Source: Rhodoferax sp. U11-2br (lineage in GTDB: Bacteria > Pseudomonadota > Gammaproteobacteria > Burkholderiales > Burkholderiaceae_C). Taken from it: a stretch of 64,000 nt of DNA. The notes under the pieces were generated by a model, which saw only the letters and a program-made list of their open reading frames with translations, was not told the DNA's origin and searched no databases. A program made the translations under genes and the position numbers. Shown piece after piece: positions 57,332 to 64,000 of this stretch (within the stretch, counting starts at the first letter, position 1; each line of letters opens with the position of its first letter). The stretch spans positions 1 through 64,000 of the forward strand of contig NZ_JAHFZF010000013.1 in assembly GCF_018619435.1 (NCBI RefSeq), in the 5' to 3' direction.

Positions 57332-58627
57332 ATGAGTGTTCAGCAGCTGTATGCACAGAAAAAGATGGCCGCCAGCGATGCGGTCCGGCTGGTCAAAAAC
57401 GGTGACATGATTGTGGTGCCAACTGGCGTGGGCGAGCCGCCCGCGCTGTTGACTGCGCTGTCGGAGATCAGGCGCAGTCTGCTGGATGTGAAGGTGGCCC
57501 AGATTCTGGCGATTCGCAAATACGCCTATCTGGACCCCGACACCATGGACCACATCCGCCACGTGGCCCTGTTTTACGGTGCGGCCACCCGAGCGGGCGG
57601 GCAGGCCGGTTGGGTCGACTTCATTCCCAACTACTTTTCAGAAATCCCCAGCCTGATCCGGCGCGATCAGATGCCAGCCGATGTGGTGTTCAGCATGGCA
57701 TCGGGCATGGATGCACATGGTTACTTCTCGCTTAGCCTGGCGGCCGACTACACCATGGCCGCCATTGCGAAAGCGCGTGCCGTGGTGTTGGAGGTCAATC
57801 CCAACGTGCCGTTTGCCTTTGGCAACTGCCATGTGCACATCTCGCAGGTGGCAGCGCTGGTGGAAAGCAATGAGCCGGTGCTGGAGGTGGGCCTGCCGCA
57901 AATTGGCCCGGTGCAGGAAGCCATTGGCAAATATGTTGCCGATCTGATCGACGATGGCGCCACCCTGCAAATTGGTTATGGCGGCATCCCGGATGCGGTG
58001 GTGATGCAACTGACCACCAAACACGACCTGGGCATCCACACCGAAATGATTGGCGACGGCATCCTGACCCTGGTAGAGAGCGGCGCAGTGACCAACAAGC
58101 GCAAAAACTACCTGCCTGGCAAGATGGTGGCCACCTTTGCGCTGGGCTCCAAGCGGCTGTACCAGTTCATGGACCGCAACCCGGCGCTCGAAATACACCC
58201 GGTTGACTTCACCAACCCGCCGGCACTGGCGGGCAAAAACGACAACCTGGTCGCCATCAACGCCACCTTGCAGATTGATTTGCTGGGCCAGTGTGGCTCC
58301 GAGAGCCTGGGTCATGTGCAGTATTCGGGTACGGGCGGGCAGGCCGACTTTGTGCGCGCCGCCAACATGTCCAACGGCGGCAAGTCCTTCATTGTGTTGC
58401 CGTCCACCGCCAAGGGCGACAGCATCTCGCGCATCGTGCCGGTGTTGTCACCCGGCACCCACGTCAGCACCAGCAAGAATGACGTGAACTATGTGGTGAC
58501 TGAATTTGGTGTGGCTCAGTTACACGGCAAATCCGCCAAACAGCGTGCCCGCGAACTCATTGGTATTGCCCACCCGGATTTCCGCGCTGAGCTGATCGAA
58601 CAGGCCAAACGGATGCAGGTGTATTGA
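57332..58627 (+). CDS. acetyl-CoA hydrolase/CoA-transferase family protein
   Basis: About 431 residues of the two-domain 4-hydroxybutyrate/acetate CoA-transferase type. Visible are VVPTGVGEPPALL near the N-terminus, LQIGYGGIPDAVV, and the probable catalytic Glu in GIHTEMIGDG; SGTGGQADFVRAA is the second-domain signature. It moves CoA between short acyl groups; substrates unknown. ATG 57332 has GGGAG upstream. Confidence 0.88.
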   Translation: MSVQQLYAQKKMAASDAVRLVKNGDMIVVPTGVGEPPALLTALSEIRRSLLDVKVAQILAIRKYAYLDPDTMDHIRHVALFYGAATRAGGQAGWVDFIPNYFSEIPSLIRRDQMPADVVFSMASGMDAHGYFSLSLAADYTMAAIAKARAVVLEVNPNVPFAFGNCHVHISQVAALVESNEPVLEVGLPQIGPVQEAIGKYVADLIDDGATLQIGYGGIPDAVVMQLTTKHDLGIHTEMIGDGILTLVESGAVTNKRKNYLPGKMVATFALGSKRLYQFMDRNPALEIHPVDFTNPPALAGKNDNLVAINATLQIDLLGQCGSESLGHVQYSGTGGQADFVRAANMSNGGKSFIVLPSTAKGDSISRIVPVLSPGTHVSTSKNDVNYVVTEFGVAQLHGKSAKQRARELIGIAHPDFRAELIEQAKRMQVY

Positions 58628-58644
58628 GAGAGAAAAGGGGAGTT

Positions 58645-58738
58645 GACGGACCTTAACCCCAGCACTGGCTCCACAGTTAGGGCTGCTTGGTTCCCCACCT
58701 GACCCGGTTGGCCGCTTCACCATGTGGGAAGGCCCGTC
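58645..58738 (-). ncRNA. ffs: 4.5S RNA of the signal recognition particle
   Basis: Read on the minus strand, GGTCAGGTGGGGAACCAAGC followed by AGCCC is the conserved SRP RNA apical part that binds Ffh. The ends GACGGGCCTT and AAGGTCCGTC pair over 10 bp, defining a 94-nt hairpin. A TACAAT -10 candidate lies just upstream (58749-58744). It is divergent from dnaX, a common neighbourhood. Confidence 0.9.
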
Positions 58739-58846
58739 ACTCACTATTGTAATGGGTCGCGGGCGTCTTGCATTTGAATCCCGGCAACATGCCAAGTCGG
58801 GCTTGGGCGCCGCGGTGGGTGGGGTGGGGCACCTTAGAATCGCCGG

Positions 58847-60769
58847 ATGTCCTACCTCGTGCTCGCCCGCAAGTACCGCCCCCGCAACTTCACCGAAATG
58901 GTCGGGCAGGACCATGTCGTGCAGGCGCTCTCCAACGCCCTGAGTACGCAGCGGCTGCACCATGCCTACATGTTCACTGGCACGCGTGGTGTCGGCAAGA
59001 CCACGGTGTCGCGTATTTTGGCCAAGTCGCTCAACTGCCAAGGGGTAGATGGCACAGGTGGCATCACCGCTAGCCCTTGTGGTGTCTGCCAAGCGTGCAC
59101 GGATATTGATAGCGGCCGGTTTGTCGATTACACCGAACTGGATGCCGCCTCGAACCGCGGTGTGGACGAGGTGCAGTCGCTGCTGGAGCAGGCGGTGTAC
59201 AAGCCGGTACAGGGTCGTTTCAAGGTCTTCATGATCGACGAAGTGCACATGCTTACCGGGCACGCCTTCAACGCCATGCTCAAGACGCTGGAAGAGCCGC
59301 CCGAGTACCTCAAATTTGTGCTGGCCACCACCGATCCACAAAAAGTGCCAGTCACCGTGTTGTCGCGTTGTCTGCAGTTCAACTTGCGCCCGATGGCCCC
59401 TGAAACCATTCGCGAGCATTTACACAAGGTGCTGGAGGTCGAGCAGGTGGCCGCTGATATGCAGTCGCTGCGCCTGTTGGCGCGCGCTGCGCGGGGCTCC
59501 ATGCGCGACGCCTTGAGTCTGACCGACCAGGCGATTGCTTTTGGCTCCGGTGCGCTGACCGAGGCCACGGTGCGCCAGATGCTCGGCAGTGTGGACCGCT
59601 CCCATGTGTTTCGCCTGATCGACGCGCTGGCGCGGGGGGATGGCAAGACGGTGGTCGACACCTCCGAGACGCTGCGCCTCAATGGCCTGAGTGCCGCCTC
59701 GACGCTGGAGGAAATGAGCGCGGTGTTGCAACGTATGGCGGTGTTACAGGCGGTGCCTGGCATGGCGGCTGAGGACGACACCGACCCCGAGCAGGCCGAG
59801 TTACAACGCCTGGCCGCGCTGCTGCCGATGGACGAAACCCAGCTGCTTTACAGCATCTGCCTGCATGGCCGTACCGAGCTGGGTCTGGCCCCCGACGATT
59901 ACGCGGCGCTGACCATGGTGCTGCTGCGGCTGCTGGCGTTTAAACCGGCGACCGGCGCTACCAGCGCTGTGGCTGAAAAAAAAACACTGAAAACCCCGCC
60001 GCCCGCGCCTGAGCGTCCGGCGCCACCGCCACCCAGTGCACCTGTCGCGCCGGTTCAGCCGGTTGCTCCGGTGGCCCGGATTGTTGGCGATGCGCTGGAC
60101 GATGGCGCCGAGACAGATGAGCAAAATCAACTTGTAGCCCACGTATCTCAAGGGGAAGTAGCTCCTGAAAATGAAGCAATGCAGGTTGTGCCAGAAGGTC
60201 AGCGCCTGCCGGTCAGAGATCCCTCTGAGCCGCCGCTTGCCAGCAAGACTTTTGAGCAAAATCATGCTCCAGCCCTGGTAGAGAAAGGGCAGGTGGCTAC
60301 AAACATTGAAGCATTCCCTGTCCGGGTACAGGCCGACTCAGCACGTGATGTGGTGGCCGCAAGCACCCCCCACGCGATAAGCACCACGCCCGAGGGCGAC
60401 TTTTGGCATAACACGGTGCAGGCCTTGGTTGCCGCCGAAGCCATCAATGCCATGGCGCGTGAACTGGCCTTGCAGTCACAGCTGGTGGCGCGTGACAACA
60501 ACGACTGGCTGCTGCGCGTCGAGCGCGAGTCGCTCAACCATGCTGGCAGCAAAGACCGCCTGACCACCGCTCTGGCCGCCGCCGGGCACACGGTGCGCCT
60601 GGTGATTGAAGTGGGGCGTGTCACGGACAGCCCGGCCAAACGCAACGCGGCGGCAGCGGCGCAAGCCCAGTTGGCTGCCGAAAAAATCGTTTTTGACGAC
60701 CCGTTTGTGCAGTCGATGATGCGGGAATTTGACGCGAAAATTGTGCCGGGCAGCATCAAGCCGTTGTGA
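58847..60769 (+). CDS. dnaX: DNA polymerase III tau/gamma subunit
   Basis: 640 residues (tau). The clamp-loader ATPase has Walker A GTRGVGKTT (about 44-52), a zinc module with CGVCQAC, Walker B VFMIDEVHML and sensor region LATTDPQKVP. Domain III ends near 370, followed by a Pro/Ala-rich linker and a tau-specific C-terminal domain. An A9 run at 59976-59984 probably yields gamma by frameshift. Two repeat-derived segments (about 425-447 and 470-492) lie in the linker. ybaB and recR follow, a widely conserved order. Confidence 0.96.
   Translation: MSYLVLARKYRPRNFTEMVGQDHVVQALSNALSTQRLHHAYMFTGTRGVGKTTVSRILAKSLNCQGVDGTGGITASPCGVCQACTDIDSGRFVDYTELDAASNRGVDEVQSLLEQAVYKPVQGRFKVFMIDEVHMLTGHAFNAMLKTLEEPPEYLKFVLATTDPQKVPVTVLSRCLQFNLRPMAPETIREHLHKVLEVEQVAADMQSLRLLARAARGSMRDALSLTDQAIAFGSGALTEATVRQMLGSVDRSHVFRLIDALARGDGKTVVDTSETLRLNGLSAASTLEEMSAVLQRMAVLQAVPGMAAEDDTDPEQAELQRLAALLPMDETQLLYSICLHGRTELGLAPDDYAALTMVLLRLLAFKPATGATSAVAEKKTLKTPPPAPERPAPPPPSAPVAPVQPVAPVARIVGDALDDGAETDEQNQLVAHVSQGEVAPENEAMQVVPEGQRLPVRDPSEPPLASKTFEQNHAPALVEKGQVATNIEAFPVRVQADSARDVVAASTPHAISTTPEGDFWHNTVQALVAAEAINAMARELALQSQLVARDNNDWLLRVERESLNHAGSKDRLTTALAAAGHTVRLVIEVGRVTDSPAKRNAAAAAQAQLAAEKIVFDDPFVQSMMREFDAKIVPGSIKPL
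59976..59984 (+). other. A9 slippery sequence in dnaX, putative gamma frameshift
   Basis: Codons 377-379 read GAA AAA AAA before ACA. A -1 slip gives nine residues (NTENPAARA) and a TGA at 60010-60012, a gamma form of about 388 residues. A short GCGCC/GGCGC stem (60005-60023) lies downstream. Confidence 0.6.
60119..60184 (+). repeat. interspersed repeat copy A, coding (dnaX linker)
   Basis: Starts GAGCAAAATCA, contains TAGCCC, TCAAGGG, AGTAGCT and AAAATGAAGCA. Translated EQNQLVAHVSQGEVAPENEA. It aligns without gaps to copy B, same length and frame. Confidence 0.65.
60254..60320 (+). repeat. interspersed repeat copy B, coding (dnaX linker)
   Basis: Starts GAGCAAAATCA, contains CCAGCCCTGG, GAAAGGGC, GGTGGCTAC and ATTGAAGCA. 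Translated EQNHAPALVEKGQVATNIEA. 135 bp downstream of copy A. Confidence 0.7.
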
Positions 60770-60816
60770 TGCGCTGGTGCTCGAGAATCTTTTTTATCAC
60801 CAACTGAAGGAACCCC

Positions 60817-61149
60817 ATGTTCAACAAAGGACAACTCGCAGGCTTGATGAAACAAGCGCAGGCGATGCAGGAAAACATGAAAAAAGCCCAGGACGATCTG
60901 GGCAACATCGAAGTCAGCGGTGAATCCGGCGCGGGCCTGGTCAAGATCACCATGACCTGCAAACACGAGGTGCGCCGTGTCACCATCGACCCGAGTTTGT
61001 TGACCGACGACAAAGACATGCTCGAAGACCTGGTGGCGGCGGCGTTTAATGCGGCGCTGCGCAAGGCCGAGGAGACATCGGCCGAGAAGATGGGCAAGAT
61101 CACCGCAGGGATGCCAGGCCTCCCCGGCGGCATGAAATTCCCTTTCTGA
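60817..61149 (+). CDS. ybaB: YbaB/EbfC nucleoid-associated protein
   Basis: 110 residues: [20 protein letters not shown], then [19 protein letters not shown] and a Gly/Pro-rich C-terminus (GLPGG). It forms a DNA-binding dimer. Between dnaX and recR, as is usual. Confidence 0.95.
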   Translation: MFNKGQLAGLMKQAQAMQENMKKAQDDLGNIEVSGESGAGLVKITMTCKHEVRRVTIDPSLLTDDKDMLEDLVAAAFNAALRKAEETSAEKMGKITAGMPGLPGGMKFPF

Positions 61150-61165
61150 GGGTGGCTACTGCGCC

Positions 61166-61290
61166 AGCGTGATCCGTCGTTGGGCGGTGCTCGCAATCCT
61201 CACGTGCAAAGAAGTACGTTCCGGTTGCTGCGCTCCGTCCGCCTAGGCTGACGCAGGCTCGCTACGCCCGCTGCGTTGGTTGCCAATACC
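61166..61290. repeat. GC-rich repeat-like region between ybaB and recR
   Basis: 167 bp separate the two genes. The stretch includes CAATCCTCACGTGCAAAGAA, TACGTTCCGGTTGCTGCGCT and ACGCAGGCTCGCTACGCCCG, with several inverted GC segments. It resembles scattered elements I associate with Comamonadaceae. No gene is seen in it. Confidence 0.4.
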
Positions 61291-61315
61291 GTTCTTTTAC
61301 TGAGCACTCCCTTTT

Positions 61316-61906
61316 ATGTCTGACACCAATGCGCTAGAAGTGCTGATCCAGTCGCTGCGCTGCCTGCCGGGCGTGGGGGTGAAGTCGGCGCAGCGCATGG
61401 CGTTTCACCTGTTGCAGCACAACCGTGCGGGCGCTGAGACGTTGGCGCGGGCCTTGAATGAGGCGACCCACAGCATCCAGCACTGTGCGCTGTGCCACAC
61501 CTTCACCCAGGCCGAGGTCTGTGCCACCTGCCTGGATGAGCGGCGTGATACCAGCAAGCTCTGTGTGGTGGAGACGCCGGCCGACCAGTCGGCGGTGGAG
61601 CGCACCGGCGCTTACAAGGGTCTGTACTTTGTGCTGATGGGCAAACTCAGCCCGCTGGACGGCATCGGCCCCAAGGACATTGGGTTGAAAAAGCTGTTTG
61701 ATCGGGCGCTGGACGGCACCGTGCACGAGGTGATTCTGGCCACCAACTTCACCGCCGAAGGCGAAGCCACCGCACACGTTATAGCGGAAGGCCTCAAAGG
61801 CCGGGGCCTGCAACTCACCCGTCTGGCACGGGGTGTGCCGGTGGGCAGCGAGCTGGAATATGTGGATCTGGGCACCATTGCCCACGCGCTGGTCGACCGG
61901 CGTTAA
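61316..61906 (+). CDS. recR: recombination mediator RecR
   Basis: 196 residues. N-terminal helix-hairpin-helix ([20 protein letters not shown]), zinc finger [16 protein letters not shown], and Toprim domain starting [17 protein letters not shown]. With RecF and RecO it loads RecA at gaps. Confidence 0.96.
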   Translation: MSDTNALEVLIQSLRCLPGVGVKSAQRMAFHLLQHNRAGAETLARALNEATHSIQHCALCHTFTQAEVCATCLDERRDTSKLCVVETPADQSAVERTGAYKGLYFVLMGKLSPLDGIGPKDIGLKKLFDRALDGTVHEVILATNFTAEGEATAHVIAEGLKGRGLQLTRLARGVPVGSELEYVDLGTIAHALVDRR

Positions 61907-61923
61907 CCCCCTCAGGAGTTGTC

Positions 61924-62337
61924 ATGCTGCTGCCCTCATTTACCCTGGCTTACTGGTGTGTGTTGATCGCCGCTTTGTTACCGATCGTCTGTGCCGGTGT
62001 CGCCAAGTGGGGGACGTTCACCAAGTCGCCACAGCAAGGGGGCTTTGACAACAAACACCCGCGCGCCTGGTTGGCTGGCCAGACCGGCTGGCGTGCCCGC
62101 GCCAATGCCGCGCAGGCCAATAGTTTTGAGGCGCTGCCATTTTTCATCGGTGCCGTGGTGATCGCCCACCAGTTGGGTGCGTACCAAGCCCGGCTGGATG
62201 TGCTGGCCGCCCTGTTTGTGGTGCTGCGGCTGGTCTACATCCTGTTGTATTTGGCCAACCAGGCGAGCCTGCGCAGTGTGGTGTGGCTGTTGGGCCTGGG
62301 GCTCAACATCGCCATTTTGTTTGCCGGTTACCGTTAG
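61924..62337 (+). CDS. MAPEG-family membrane protein
   Basis: 137 residues with four predicted membrane helices. The conserved loop GWRARANAAQANSFEALPFF is the MAPEG signature. AGGAG lies before the ATG. Bacterial members have uncertain function, some bind glutathione. 17 bp after recR, so likely co-transcribed. Confidence 0.88.
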   Translation: MLLPSFTLAYWCVLIAALLPIVCAGVAKWGTFTKSPQQGGFDNKHPRAWLAGQTGWRARANAAQANSFEALPFFIGAVVIAHQLGAYQARLDVLAALFVVLRLVYILLYLANQASLRSVVWLLGLGLNIAILFAGYR

Positions 62338-62410
62338 AACTCAGGCCGGTAGCATAGTGAGCTGGCTGGTGCTTGGCGCGCCGGTCAAACGCTTACCGGC
62401 CTCACTCGGA

Positions 62411-63988
62411 TCACTTCTTTTTGGCTGGCGCCGCTTTCGTGGGCGCTACAACTGCTTTTTTGCGCGCTGGCACCTTGGCGGCTTTTTTGGCGCTGCTTCC
62501 CGGTGATGAGCGTGCGGCTTTGCTTGACGGTGCCGCCCTCACGGCCCGACTCGCGCGTGCGGGCAAATACACCACCACTTTTTGTCCGGCCTTGAAGACG
62601 GCTGACGCGCTGATGTTGTTCCAGCGCGCGACTTCCGCCACGTTCAGACCATAACGTTTGGCCAGGGAGGCCACACTGTCTTTTTTGCCGGCTTTGACAC
62701 TGGTCTTTCGCAGCACCACCTCGGGCGCCAGCGACAGCTGGCCGTTATCGGCCACATGGTTGCTCACATCATTGAGCACACTGCTGTCACGGCGCACCAG
62801 CAAGGTCGAGCCGGCACGGATCAGCATGCGGCCCTTGATGTTGTTGACCTCGCGCAGCTCGTTCTCTGACATGTTGAAGCGGTTGGCGGCGTCAGCAGGT
62901 TTGAGGGTCGCGGGTGCAATCCAGGCCGTCCAGCTGGCCAGACCACTGCCACCATAGGCCTCTAGGTTGGCTTGAAACACCTCGGCGTTGTCCCAGGGCA
63001 GCAGGATGCTGGGTGTGCCTGCTGCCAGCAGCACCGGTTTGGAAGCCGACGGGTTGAGCGCCCGGAAGTCGTTCAAAGGCACCCCGGCCAGTTTGGCTGC
63101 CAGCGCCACATCGATGTCGCGGCGAATTTCCACCGTTTGGAAATACGGATGGTTGCCAATGGCGGGCAAACGTGTGTTGAATTTGTCCGGGTCGGTCACG
63201 ATGTTTTTAACGGCCTGCAGCTTGGGCACATAAAACTGCGTTTCCATCGGCATCTTGAGGTCGAGGTAGCTGGTGCCCAGGCCCAGCTTTTTGTTTTTGG
63301 CAATGGCCCGGGAGACACTGCCTTCGCCCCAGTTGTAGGCGGCAAGTGCCAAGTGCCAGTCACCAAACATGCCGTACAGACGTTGCAGGTAGTCCAGCGC
63401 GGCGCGGGTGGAGGCCAGCACATCACGACGCTCGTCACGAAACATGTTTTGCTTGAGTTCGAAGTATTTGCCGGTGGCGGGCATGAACTGCCACATGCCG
63501 GCAGCGCGCGCGCTGGAGACCGCCTGCGGGTTGAACGCGCTTTCAATAAAGGGCAGCAGGGCCAGCTCGGTGGGCATGCCGCGCCGCTCCAGTTCTTCCA
63601 CAATGTAGAACAGGTACTTGCCACCCCTGTCGGTCATGCGTTGCACATAGTCGGGCCGGGTGGCGTACCACTGTTCGCGGTCACGTACTAGGTCGTTGTC
63701 GAGCTCGGGCATGGCAAACCCGAGGCGGATGCGGTCCCACATGTCGGCGGGTGGGGTCAGCGCGTGCACCGGCAAGGCATTCAGAGTCAGGCTTGGCAGG
63801 GCACGCAAACCGCCGCTGGGGTAGACCGGGTTGCGCAATCCGGGGGCGCTGTTGTCGCTACGTACGCCTGGTGCACTGGGTGAGGTGGCCAGGGTGTAGG
63901 TGTCTGGTTGGCCACTTGGGGTGGTGCTGGCACAGCCCACCAGCACAAGACAAAGCAGCAGCGCTGCCGATTTCAAAAAATGTGTCAA
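62411..63988 (-). CDS. membrane-bound lytic transglycosylase (MltD-like)
   Basis: 525 residues. Lipobox LVGC puts the lipidated Cys at 19. The GH23 transglycosylase domain (about 125-260) has the catalytic Glu149 in LPFIESAFNPQAVSS and the AGMWQFMPATGKYF motif. Two LysM-like modules (about 360-405 and 430-475) follow, the second clear (SVASLAKRYGLNVAEVARWN). The tail is Ala/Lys-rich. It cleaves peptidoglycan to anhydro-muropeptides. The gene is complete, starting 12 bp from the window edge. Confidence 0.93.
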   Translation of the reverse strand: MTHFLKSAALLLCLVLVGCASTTPSGQPDTYTLATSPSAPGVRSDNSAPGLRNPVYPSGGLRALPSLTLNALPVHALTPPADMWDRIRLGFAMPELDNDLVRDREQWYATRPDYVQRMTDRGGKYLFYIVEELERRGMPTELALLPFIESAFNPQAVSSARAAGMWQFMPATGKYFELKQNMFRDERRDVLASTRAALDYLQRLYGMFGDWHLALAAYNWGEGSVSRAIAKNKKLGLGTSYLDLKMPMETQFYVPKLQAVKNIVTDPDKFNTRLPAIGNHPYFQTVEIRRDIDVALAAKLAGVPLNDFRALNPSASKPVLLAAGTPSILLPWDNAEVFQANLEAYGGSGLASWTAWIAPATLKPADAANRFNMSENELREVNNIKGRMLIRAGSTLLVRRDSSVLNDVSNHVADNGQLSLAPEVVLRKTSVKAGKKDSVASLAKRYGLNVAEVARWNNISASAVFKAGQKVVVYLPARASRAVRAAPSSKAARSSPGSSAKKAAKVPARKKAVVAPTKAAPAKKK

Positions 63989-64000
63989 AACTGATTTTTC

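Noticed and set aside
59065..59120. CGCTAGCCCTTG and ATTGATAGC in dnaX resembling the repeat
   Set aside because: This encodes the conserved zinc module and is in a different frame from the true coding copies; judged chance.

Overview
The window looks like a chromosomal segment of a betaproteobacterium of the order Burkholderiales, most likely family Comamonadaceae and close to Rhodoferax. The grounds are moderately high GC, Burkholderiales gene orders (tig-clpP-clpX-lon, exbB-exbD-lpxK-trm112-kdsB-adk beside xseA, trxA-rho-rpmE2, ffs/dnaX-ybaB-recR), several chemoreceptors, and a short interspersed repeat of a kind I associate with this family. No phage, insertion sequence, CRISPR array or plasmid gene is visible. 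It is a core-genome stretch with accessory signalling genes.

Layout: 0-5.6 kb, hopanoid gene hpnC and a divergent RND efflux pair. 5.7-11.7 kb, tRNA-Leu and the proteostasis cluster tig, clpP, clpX, lon, with a heat-shock-type promoter before lon. 11.7-12.2 kb, tRNA-Gly x2, tRNA-Cys, tRNA-Leu. 12.2-25.1 kb, an HD-GYP protein, three methyl-accepting proteins, a triple-CheW protein, a 2-hydroxyacid dehydrogenase, and lexA divergent from an asparaginase across two LexA boxes. 25.1-29.2 kb, a leftward envelope/nucleotide operon (exbB, exbD, lpxK, trm112, kdsB, adk). 29.4-38.4 kb, xseA, sodB, a DUF192 protein, icd, ppx, a CorA-like transporter, a 36-residue membrane ORF, an M14 peptidase-like protein and a hydrolase. 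38.4-45 kb, a chemoreceptor, a GlgC-like protein, an EAL-CBS-GGDEF protein, a PlcP-like metallophosphoesterase and a small unknown. 45-51.8 kb, the phosphate regulon core pstSCAB-phoU-phoB-phoR. 51.8-64 kb, a polytopic membrane protein, rpmE2, rho, trxA, a flavoprotein, a CoA-transferase, the 4.5S RNA, dnaX, ybaB, recR, a MAPEG protein and an MltD-like lytic transglycosylase.

Three themes stand out. First, the phosphate genes sit next to other likely phosphate-starvation functions (a PlcP-like lipid-remodelling enzyme, a c-di-GMP protein, a 94-residue unknown, and ppx further off), several preceded by 7-4-7 PhoB-box-like repeats. Second, a roughly 50-67 bp repeat occurs between genes and also inside reading frames; the four same-orientation coding copies (efflux adaptor, asparaginase, dnaX twice) are all read in the same frame. 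Third, dnaX carries an A9 run whose -1 frame stops ten codons later, suggesting a programmed gamma product.

All calls come from reading the sequence. No database search or structure prediction was run, and start codons were chosen by Shine-Dalgarno position and family N-termini.
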